DNA from: Lithospermum erythrorhizon
Lineage: Eukaryota > Streptophyta > Magnoliopsida > Boraginales > Boraginaceae
Direction of reading: 5' to 3'
Assembly: GCA_019722365.1 (NCBI GenBank)
Contig: JADFUC010000709.1
Coordinates: 2,418,001-2,482,000, forward strand
Length of the DNA stretch: 64,000 bases
Shown here: piece after piece, positions 47,701 through 57,489 of the stretch
How the letters are laid out: the number at the start of each line of letters is the position of its first letter
Numbering within the stretch: the first letter of the stretch is position 1
Notes under the pieces: generated by a model
Told to the model about the DNA's origin: nothing
Seen by the model: only the letters and a program-made list of their open reading frames with translations
Database searches by the model: none
Translations under genes and position numbers: made by a program

Positions 47701-50422
47701 GAACGGTCGCAAGAGAAGCTGCTGTTAAGAATGCATCGGAGAAATTAGTGGAGGCTGCTTCTCTAGAAAGTAGTGGGCCACCTATTGCATCTCAGTCAAA
47801 TACAGCTGGCAAGTGTTCTGTTTTCACCTCCATCTCGGGCTCTTATATTTTTATCATTAGTTTTTATCTGATCGGCCAGTTTTTCCCAGTTGGTTCCTTA
47901 TTGTTAGAGCTGAAGTAATTAATGTGAATCTGATCTATTTATTGTTAATTTTTTCAAGCATTTATTGTGAATCTCTATTTGACTATTGGTGAATGATTAG
48001 CATATGATAATGTTGTTAGAGCTGAAGTAAAAATACTGCTGGCATATGGCTCCCAGATCATTTGTGGTTGTAACGGGTAGATATTGTTACAGGGAATACA
48101 GTCAGAGGTGCAGAAAATGCCTTAAGATTGGAGGAGCAAAGGTTGCAAACTTTAAAGGAATTGACTGCAATTAACGAAACACTGGGCATCGGCACTAATA
48201 AGGTGATTGCAAACACCTTTCAATGTTTGTTTGCTTTTACTTTTGTAGCCTTGACAATTAGTGATGTGTTGATGAAATGAACAGCTTATAGCTAGGACTA
48301 TCAAACAAATCTCTGGGACTAAAGGAAGTGTAAGGTCAGTTAGGATTACTTAAGATGGTTTGTTCTGTGATATTATATGAGGGGATTGAGTTTAAAAGTT
48401 CACCTTCTATATAACTTTATATCTCATAAATCCAAATAATATGGTATTTATTTACTGGTTTGGATACATCTATTTCATTTTACAGGAAGACCGCCGGAAC
48501 TTTGATTGAGGCATTTAATAATCCATCAACTCCTCAGTCCGTCAGCATTGTGACGTTTGCAGAGAAGGTACAAAATATGAAAGCTGTTCTATGATTGACA
48601 GTCTTTTGCAACGTTTATTCGACTGGTTTATTATCTGACGTTTGCAGAGAAGGTACAAAATATGAAATCTGTTCTATGATTGACAGTCTTTTATAACGTT
48701 TATTCGACTGGTTTATTATCTGAGCATGGTCAAGATACCATTGATGCATACCTGATATGCAGCTCAAGTCTTTCTAGATGTAGAACATTTAATCCTTTAC
48801 TGCTGCTCATACCATTTTACTTAGAAATAGCAGAAGAGTATATATTTCTTCTGGAGTCTGAAGCAACTCCTATTTATGTTGAAATATTAAACATCTAGCT
48901 GTTTGTCTTACAAATTGCAGTTTGTCTTGTATTGTGAAAACTCTGGAGATTTTGACAACAAACTTTATGCTTATGCACGTGTCATTGTCAACATTACCTC
49001 ACAGGTAATACCATCTCTCCTTGTGTTTCTTTAATTATTTTGTTCAAGGATAATTGAAATTGACTATTTGCTAATTAGATTAAGTGCCCAGTTCTCTGGT
49101 TTATCGTGTTGTAGCTGCGTAGTTTGGCTAAGTGTGTTTTTATGTTATAAAAAGGCACATTGTTGGAGGTTTCTCCTAAAATTATTTACTTAAGTTTTTT
49201 GATGAAGTTGGCTTTCTTGATTAATTGATTGAAGAACTATGTAGCACATCTCTTCTGAAACTATCTTTTATCCTTACAGGTTCCTCAAGCTATGGAAATT
49301 CTCATCGCCGAGTTGAATAGAGTTTGCATCTTCACAGTTCCCAAGTATATAAGTTACTCTAAGGTAATTAATATTTGAGTTTTAGGGCTTGAACCCGGGA
49401 ATATTTTTTTTGGCATACATATTAAGGTATTATCTTATAAGGGAATGGTTTATGGCTTGCCCCTAGTGATTATGCTTTTATTATAGTATGTGCATTGATT
49501 GCATCGTAAGTTTATGAACTTATCAGTTCACTTGTGCATTCGTCAGAGTTTCTCGTATGTGGATTTGCCTTTCATTCTGACGTGGTTCCCTTTCTGTAAA
49601 CCCTTTTGGAAATTCAGGCGGCTTTTGATAGCAGAGAAGCTCACCTCAAAGCCATTGGCTACCGAGAAGAAGATCAGAATATTGATACTTTTCTGGACCG
49701 TGTAAAAGCATATATGAAGTTGTACGGAGCATTAGTCCAGGTTGGTTTGTTAGAATTCCTTGGCTGTTACTATTTTGTAACCAGAGAAGTCCTCGAGATA
49801 TTTTCCAAGTTCCTTTTCAGCATCTAATGTAAACTAAGTTGTCGTTTGCCATCAATGGCAGACTGAAAGCTTTGAGGGCTGCCAGAATTCGCATGGCCTT
49901 GTTGAGGGTTGGTCATGGCTTTCGAGGTTCTTGAATGCTCTTCCAGCAAATGGGTATACTGCTACAGCCCTGCAAGCGTTTCTTCAAGTAAGTTGCTCTC
50001 AAAATTGATATCGGACACAAACCTCAATTAAACAGGATAGTTAACAAATATATATTTGTTTTCAGATGGCAGGATTTGCGCTATATAGAAGATACAAATC
50101 TCAGTTTGCCAAGCTACTTCAAATAATAGAGAATGATTTTCTTCGTTCTTTGAAAGATCAAGGCGATTCAAGAAACGCAAGTGTGATCAGTATCATCCAA
50201 AACTATCTCGATTCAAGGCAATACCTCAAAGAACCAGAAGGACTGCAACTGAGAGAAGAGCTCGAATCGTCCTACTATGTTCCCACAAATCTAAATAATT
50301 ACCAATCAAATCAGAATCAGTACCACTCTAATCAAAATTATTACCAGTCAAATCAGAATTATAGCCAGTCTAATAAAAATTATTACCAGTCTAATAGGTA
50401 CTCTAACAATGCCAGATACTAG
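44751..50422 (+). CDS. GLE1: mRNA export factor GLE1 (14 exons recognised; start codon upstream or split)
   Basis: GLE1 acts at the cytoplasmic face of the nuclear pore, where with inositol hexakisphosphate it stimulates the DEAD-box ATPase for mRNA export. Exons: 44751-44906, 45021-45179, 46020-46140, 46426-46574, 46823-46994, 47637-47808, 48093-48202, 48285-48334, 48486-48567, 48921-49004, 49280-49363, 49618-49740, 49862-49987 and 50066-50422. The frame is continuous for about 647 codons. Conserved parts are IDLDPQPDWSFDSLL, GFVMHFSDDEIELDSE, RKLDMQYQRKIAEALDSHLT, a long Glu/Arg/Lys coiled coil (exons 4-6), and the GLE1 domain with KQISGTKGSV, KLYGALVQ and GFALYRRYKSQFAK. The tail is rich in Tyr, Gln, Ser and Asn. 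Intron 6 is GC-AG. No in-frame ATG precedes the conserved N-terminus; an AT|G split start using a donor at 43950 is possible. Confidence 0.93.
48552..48721 (+). repeat. 85-bp tandem duplication spanning the exon 9 splice donor of GLE1
   Basis: GACGTTTGCAGAGAAGGTAC begins at 48552 and again at 48637. Both copies continue with AAAATATGAAA and TCTATGATTGACAGTCTTTT. Each copy therefore holds the last 16 bases of exon 9 and a GAGAAG|GTACAA donor. Confidence 0.95.
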
Positions 50423-53400
50423 TTCTGATCTAGAATTTTTTTAGCCATTACTGTTTTGTAGTCTTTTGTGCAAACTACATTACTACAAAGGTATGTATCA
50501 ATCAGTGTATGTATGGATCTTTTATTCAAGTTTTGTCAACAACATGATAATATATTATCGAGATATTGGTTCAGCTTTGTGCTGATGAGTTTGGACCTTT
50601 TATGGTACATTAACCAGTTTCTTATAGACAGTATAATATGCATTTTTCAAAATGAATGCTTATATTGTGAAGTAGTAGATAGTGTGAAGTAGTTGACTTA
50701 TTACACTCCATTCTTCGATTAACCTAAATCACATGTAATAAAGGCCACAGATTTTCCACTTCCGCACTGTTTTCTGTGAGAATCTATATCTATATATTTT
50801 TATAAAAGTGGGAATATGTTGTACTGTGCTCTTCACTTTTTGTCAAGATCATTTCATTCCTCGAATTTATACGTTATTATTTATGAATTATTTTTAAATT
50901 TGTTATTATTAATTATTTATTTCCAGTATTGATTTGCTTTATTAATTGACTCTCAATGCATCCATGTATTAATACTCAATAATTCTTATAATTTATTAAA
51001 GTTAATGACAAATAGTTTTCAAATTATATTAATTAAAATCATTACTATAATATATAATTTCTATTTCTAACTAATATAGAATCACAATATGCACCATTTA
51101 ATTAAAAACAATTATGAGTTTATATGTTATATAATGTTTAAACACTATATAAGCAATACATATAAAATATGATAATGATATTAGATATTTATATCAAAAA
51201 TATGTGTTAAACTACAATCAAGCAAGAATTTCGATATTTTTATGTATTATCGCTAATATATTTCGGCAAAAGAAAATTATAACCATAAGTATAATATAAG
51301 TCAATATTCAAAATAAATACAAAATTGTGCAATTAATAATTATAAAAAACTAATTAATTTAAGATAAGTGGCTAAATAATTTTAATTATTTAAATTCATG
51401 TAATTAAGAAATCATAAGCAAAAAGAAGAATGCAAATTCAATCCATAAATGAAAGTTTATGTTATATTTAATATTTAAGATAAATTAGAATATATTAATT
51501 ATGACTTTGATTAGAGTCTTTATAATTTTGGCACAAATAAATTATACATATCAAAAAGTGCTATATCTTTAAAAAGGCCGAATATCTTAACTCATATTAT
51601 AAAAAAAATTATAAGATCGATGGATTATTCATATAAAATTATATATTTTTATTATAATATTTTTAAACACCATATAAGAAATACGTAAGATCATAAATAA
51701 AGATGATAATATTATTAGATATGTATATCAAAATATTTGAAGCTTAAACCATGTAGTCTCAGCAATTTGATATTTTTGTAATACATTATGACTTACTATG
51801 CCTTAGCAAAAAGAAAATTAAAAACTGCTAAGTATAATATAATAATATTCAAAAATAAAATAAAAAGTTGTTCAATTAATAATTTTAAAACTAATATATT
51901 TTCAATAAGTGGCTAAAATAAGTTTATCATTTCAAAAGGGTAATTATATAAATCATAACTAAACAAAAATATAAATTAAATTCAATAAATTTGAGTGTAT
52001 TTGAAAAGGTTAAGTTACATTAGTATTTAAGATAAATTAGACATTACTCATAAACTCTCAATTCTAAGTCTCTTTTGCTACTAAGCACAAATAAAGTATA
52101 ATTATTTTTCTCATTTTAGAGCTTATATCAACTACAGCTTTTAAAGTATTATCCTATATTTTTTTTTATTATAAAAAGCATAATAGTTTGTATTCTACAT
52201 ATTTAATCATATTACAAAAAATATAAAATTGATAGTTATTCATAAATACTAACTCCCTCCATCCCTAAAAGATTTACGACTTTATCTTTTCATGGTAAAA
52301 AATTAACAAAGTTTTCAATCTTGATTGACATCCAAAACGTTGTTTTGAATGAAAATTATCAATTTAATAGTAAGGTATGTTTAAAGTACTACATATTGAT
52401 ATATTTTTCCTAACAAATATAAAATACATTAAAAGTTAGTTGAGTTCAAAATTGAAAAATATTATTTGTTGAATGGATATACTTCAGATGAAGTTAATTA
52501 TAAGAAAATAAATAATAATGAAAATTGAATAATTAAAAATAGATAATGAAATTTATTTATTTTACTTTAGTGTACAAATAATGTACTAATAATAACTCAT
52601 TAAATTTTTTCTTTAAATTGTAAGTTAAAAGGTCTCTTGGGCATTATGACTCATTATTTCAAATATTAGAAGTTACAAATGACTCTTATCCTTTCATTAA
52701 TTCTTCAATAATATAATATAATATTACTTCTTACTTGTATTATGAATATACAAATGACTATTACTGCTATTTGAAGGATGTATAAGTTAACAATTAATTA
52801 AATTTTTTCTCTTTTATGATTTATAATTTATTTTTATAATTTTAAATATGTTTAATATAGATGTTAAAACCTTCACCAAAAAAACAATTTCCAACTCTAA
52901 AGTTATTAATGCAGTTAGTGTTTTTATTTTTGTTAATATCATATTACCTCTTTCCCCTAAATCCACTAATTTTTATCTTATTATTAATTAGTTTTTGCAC
53001 CATTACAATTCTATGTCAGTATCGCTTCATTCATCGTATAATTTAAAGTATAATTATGATAAATTAAATATAATTAATAAGATATTATGGGAGTTACATG
53101 CATTTTATGATTTATCCACTTTATGTGTTAATTAAATAGAATTAAGAAGCGTATCATGAGTTACATGAATTTTTATAAAATGATAAATAGAATTAAAAAA
53201 TTATCACGAGTTACATAATTTTATCAAGCACTTATGAATATATGCAAAATTTTACTTTAGAACAAAAGATAATTAATATTTTAATATAAATAATTAAAAA
53301 ATAATAAAGATATTACATTTTATCAATTGTTTAATTTCTTTATCTGGCAATTAAATAGAATTGGCACGCATCATGGGAGTTTACACTTTATGTAAATGAT

Positions 53401-53870
53401 TAAATAGAATTAAAAAATTATCTATGGAGTTATACTTAATTTTTCATTGAAGCACATATGAATATATGCAAATATTTTATTTTAGTAAATAAGATAACTA
53501 ATATTTTAATATAAAAATAATAAGAAGAATAATAAAATATTATATTTTACTACCAATAAAAAATTTCAATTAAGATAATTAACAAGGCATCAAGTCACGT
53601 GACTTTATAATTTCTCTTAATTTTTATCTAAACCATTGAAGCGTTTACATATGAATATAAACCATTCTAATATGCACACAAAAAATCATGTTATATAGGT
53701 TTTAGTTTAACAATACATGTTTGATTATATATACATTAAAAAAATATATGACTAAATATATTTTTATAATATAACACATTCATAATTTCTTCATTTGAAT
53801 CAAATGCAGTGAAATACACAATGTATTTATGCATTATTTATTTACTTCATTATAATTACAACTCGCCAAA
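50423..53870. other. AT-rich spacer with diverged long direct repeats, no gene
   Basis: Apart from the probable GLE1 3' UTR (to about 50750), the region is extremely AT-rich and non-coding. Blocks at about 51140-51560 and 51665-52110 align over roughly 450 bp in the same order, with an offset of about 525 bp. Shared words include TTAGATAT, TAAGTATAATATAA, TAAGTGGCTAAA, TATTTAAGATAAATTAGA and GCACAAATAAA. A second pair lies at about 53130-53310 and 53345-53560 (shared AATTAAAAAATTATC, TATGAATATATGCAAA and CTAATATTTTAATATAAA-like words). A 61-codon hydrophobic ORF at 52861-53046 has no recognisable identity. Confidence 0.6.
52252..52490. mobile_element. Stowaway-like MITE, relative of the copy at 10997
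   Basis: It starts AACTCCCTCCATCCCTAAAAG and shares AAAAATTAACAAA, a TACTACATATTGATATATTT-like block and TAAAAGTTA with the element near 10997. The right terminus is unclear, around TGAATGGATATAC. Confidence 0.5.
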
Positions 53871-53877
53871 CAATTAC

Positions 53878-54330
53878 CTGAATACTTTGAAGATGCCACT
53901 TCACCCCGCCCGTCTTGACGAGCTTCCATCTCCAACTTCACTCTCCCATTGTCGATTTGCCTCTGCAGTTCTTGGCTGAGCCTTGAAGAAAACTTAACCT
54001 GGCTCGGAGAAACATGAAGTTTTGCAAACCTAGATTGTCTGCTCATTGCACAGAGAGGCTCAACGTAAGTGGTTGCTATGAAAGCTCCAATAAAATAATG
54101 ATCCATGACAATGTAGCTGAAATCAACTGTTACTTTGTTGATTGTGTTTGTCAAGTTTTGTCAATAATGCTAGATCACCATGGCTTGATAAGCTGTATTG
54201 AGAGAAGCACCAGTCAGGTCGAATTTTAGGGGCGGTGCCAAGCCTCCCACGATCATTATGATCAAGAATACTGCACAAATGCAGCCACCAGCCGCATTAA
54301 TGGAGTGGTTTTACGGCTTGATGGTACTCT
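53878..54330 (-). pseudogene. LEA_2 / NDR1-HIN1-like membrane protein pseudogene
   Basis: Minus-strand pieces in three frames line up in the order of an LEA_2 (NHL-type) protein. First comes a membrane segment AVFLIIMIVGGL, then KFDLTGASLNTAYQ, then (frame change) HGDLALLTKL, then (frame change) NKVTVDFSYIVMDHYFIGAF, IATTYVEPL and SRFAKLHVSPSQVKFSS. The YVEP and S-R-F-A-x-x-H-x-x-x-S-Q-V pattern is the clearest family signal. A good splice donor CAG|GTAATT follows the last piece at 53877. A further open minus-strand piece at 54624-54715, with splice-like ends, reads VRTMPGRPI and could be an upstream exon. At least two frameshifts separate conserved blocks, so no intact protein is possible as written. 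Confidence 0.6.
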
Positions 54331-54950
54331 TAGAGCAAAAGCACCGTTGACAACTGTACTACACAATGAATTAAGACAATCAAGTAATTTTAAGCAGCAC
54401 CTGGAGTACCGCTTACTGTAAAAAATTAATTTAAAGAGCACATGAAGGAAAGGGATGTAGGGAATAATGAGTTTTAGGAAGTCAAATAAAACACAATGGC
54501 CATTTGAAACAGTCAAGTGCTTAGCATCAAACTTAAAAGTCTAATGTCACATCCTGAATTTCTTATTGGTCACAGTACGAGTATAATAGGCTAAACTGTC
54601 ATGATAGGCGTTGGGAAAATCACCTGATTGGTCTTCCTGGCATTGTTCTTACTGCCATGTGATGCAACGCAGCCACAGGATGTGCACTCCAAACGACAAC
54701 GATATTCAATTTAACCTGAAGATCAATTTTTAACCAGGATATTTCAATTTGGCATTATCTGATTAACGAATGGAGTGGTTTTAATTCCAAATTTGATGCA
54801 AAAATTGTAGAGACATCTCAGATTAACTAAATGGAAAGTATTTAGAACTATGTCACATAGCTTTATGATCTTTTCAGCCATAAAACCAAAATAGTTCTAA
54901 AATAATAAGTATTAATGGGACTACTTGCTACAGAAACCAGTTTTAAGATG

Positions 54951-56510
54951 CTAACCACTGGGAGAATCAGCTGAAGATGCATCCACTTGCTGTAATGCAC
55001 TAACAAGAGTCTCAGCTAAATCTTTCTCAAGAGTAAATCCTTTCTCCATCATCTGATCCCAGACTGAACAAGCTAAGGCAACGTTCTTCTCTCTAATAAG
55101 GCCTTTAATAATCAACTTGAAAGTGACCCCATCTGGACATAATCCTCTACTTTGCATCTCATCGTATAGACGCATGGCCTCAGTAACTCCAGAAGCCTTA
55201 CAAAATCCACTAATCAATGCATTATAAGAAACTGGATCAGGGGCAATTCTCTGCTCCAACATATCATGGAATAAATCATAAGCCAAGTCTATCCTTCCAG
55301 CTTTGCACAAGTGATTGACAATGGTAGTATAAAGTACTCGATCAGGTTCCAGCCCTACATTTGTCATCTGGTCAAGAAGTTTTTTGGCCATGTCAGAATT
55401 GCCTTTTCGCAGAAAGGCTTCTACAAGAATTGTATATGTTACAACATCAGGAACAATACCATTTTGCCCCATCTCTTCTAACAGCTTAAAAGCCCGTTTT
55501 GTGCGACCCTCCTTGCAGAGTGCACTAACAATTGTATTATATGATACAACATCGACCAAGCCTTTCGTCCCCATTTTATTCCTCAGGAAAGAATAAGCTT
55601 CACCAACTCTATTGTCCTTAGAAAGACCCTTAAGTAACTGGTTATAGCTGTAAACATCAGGTTCCATCCCACGCTTCTCCAATTTCTCCATCAATTTCTC
55701 TGCCACATCCAACAAATTTTTATTACAACAATAATTCAAAAATACATTATATGTACACAGATCCGGCTCACACCCATTTCTTCTCATAAACGTTTTAATC
55801 GCTTGAGCTTTATCGACCCTACCAATTCGACAAAACCCATCTATAAGTACATTGTATATTTCCACACTAAACTTCATCTTATCCTTCATCACAGCCAACG
55901 TCAACTCATACGCCAAATCAACCTTCCCATTCTTGCACAACCCCAAAACAAGTGCTCTGCATGCCTTGTTATCCGGAACACACCCATTCTTGATCATAGT
56001 CCGCCACATTCTCACCGCATCATCTAACCGACAAACTCTAAACAAACCACTAATAACAATCGTATAACTAACAACATCCGGGTCCCTTCCTTTCTCCGCC
56101 ATCACTCTCAACACCTCCAACGCCACATCAACTAACCTCTCCCTACACAACAAATCCAAATAAATATTATAAGCCCAAATATCCAAAACCTTCCCTAACC
56201 TATCCATATCACTCAACAACAACCCAATGAGCTCAAAATCCTTAACTTCACACAACTTCGAAACAAACCTCGAGTAAGTAAACGAATCCAACGACAACCC
56301 TTTAACCTTCATAACATCATAATACTCTTTTGCAAGTACAAAACGAGAATGGTAAATCAAAACACCAATAAAACGATCATAATCAATACTAAAAACACGA
56401 ATTTTTTCTGATTGAGACATTTCGTCGAACACTTGGATTGCTTTATCAATGTGGCCAATTTTAACTAAGCTTGATATGCGTGCACGTAGCTTACCAAGCG
56501 CTCTATACAT
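54951..56510 (-). CDS. P-class pentatricopeptide repeat protein (At1g13040-like)
   Basis: A single uninterrupted 519-codon ORF. PPR proteins bind organellar RNA; P-class members usually act in transcript stability or processing in mitochondria or plastids. The protein is an almost continuous run of about 13 35-residue motifs, with typical phrases DVVSYTIVISGLFRVCRLDD, PDNKACRALVLGLCKNGKVD, PDVYSYNQLLKGLSKDNRV, PDVVTYTILVEAFLRKGNSD, PDPVSYNALISGFCKASGV and PDGVTFKLIIKGLIREKNV. It has no E, DYW or other editing extension. Length, start (MYRALGKLRARISSLVK) and end (WDQMMEKGFTLEKDLAETL) match the Arabidopsis At1g13040 type as I remember it. No intron, as is usual for PPR genes. Targeting cannot be decided from sequence by eye. 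Confidence 0.95.
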   Translation of the reverse strand: MYRALGKLRARISSLVKIGHIDKAIQVFDEMSQSEKIRVFSIDYDRFIGVLIYHSRFVLAKEYYDVMKVKGLSLDSFTYSRFVSKLCEVKDFELIGLLLSDMDRLGKVLDIWAYNIYLDLLCRERLVDVALEVLRVMAEKGRDPDVVSYTIVISGLFRVCRLDDAVRMWRTMIKNGCVPDNKACRALVLGLCKNGKVDLAYELTLAVMKDKMKFSVEIYNVLIDGFCRIGRVDKAQAIKTFMRRNGCEPDLCTYNVFLNYCCNKNLLDVAEKLMEKLEKRGMEPDVYSYNQLLKGLSKDNRVGEAYSFLRNKMGTKGLVDVVSYNTIVSALCKEGRTKRAFKLLEEMGQNGIVPDVVTYTILVEAFLRKGNSDMAKKLLDQMTNVGLEPDRVLYTTIVNHLCKAGRIDLAYDLFHDMLEQRIAPDPVSYNALISGFCKASGVTEAMRLYDEMQSRGLCPDGVTFKLIIKGLIREKNVALACSVWDQMMEKGFTLEKDLAETLVSALQQVDASSADSPSG

Positions 56511-56883
56511 TTATTATCCAAAATGGTATCCCAAAAACTGTATGCATATCCACTTCTTTAATTTCAGCTGAAAATAATAATTTTTTCTTGATTTTAATAT
56601 TAAAGATTATATAAAATAACAAAAAAGATCGGATTTTTATTAATATGGGCACATTTGTGAGTACTTAAGGTATGAATTTTTGTATAAATGAATGAGAAAT
56701 GAGATGGTGGAGGTAGGGTGGGGGTTTTGGGGGGGTTCAATGGAGGAAAACGGCGAGGGAGAATGGGAGAGCTTTCGGGCTTTGTTAGCGCCCAATATTA
56801 TACTTTTTGTTCATATGACAAATTTAGCAACACACACTTTTTATTCTATGTAATGCTTAATAACCAAAATCAACATATTTTGC

Positions 56884-57010
56884 TGAGCACACCTAGTAAG
56901 TGTTTAGTAAATGACTATTTTGCCCCCTAGTGTAGTAGTTACAAAAAATAATGTTCAGGGGTAAAATAGTCATTTCATTGCTAAAAAAACACTATTTGGG
57001 TGTGTGTATA
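56884..57010. mobile_element. MITE, same family as 43408-43551
   Basis: The left arm GAGCACACCTAGTAAGTG and TGACTATTTTGCCCC are inverted relative to the right arm GGGGTAAAATAGTCATTT and CACTATTTGGGTGTGTGTA. It lies between the PPR start and the PP2C 3' end. Confidence 0.65.
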
Positions 57011-57489
57011 TTGGATTTTACTATTTTTTTAACATGTCAACATATACATGTTGAAATAATAAATTGTCAAAAAATTGGCTCGAACAAACATCATTTTCAT
57101 TGTAAACGAATTTGTTTACGATTTGTGCATATTCGATTTAGTTCACAATTTTTGTATCTCGGACACCAAAAATTAAAATGTTACATTTTTTTTCAACCAA
57201 TCAACGTAGACTTGATCGAACAACAAGGGGAAAAAATGGCTCGAATATAGATGGTTTTCATTGTAAATGAATCAGTTTACGAATCATGCAGATTTGACAA
57301 ATATATAAGTTCAAGATTTTTGTTTTCGACTTCAACATGTTCAAACAATAGATTGCTATACCCATGGTTCAGTGAAAGAAATGAGTGTGCTTTTTATTTC
57401 ATAATGAGTAAAAAAAATTATATTTTCTTTTTACTGGAACTTCTGCAGTTGATATGTACATTTAAGAAAAAGCTTCTGGAGTTAAAAGT

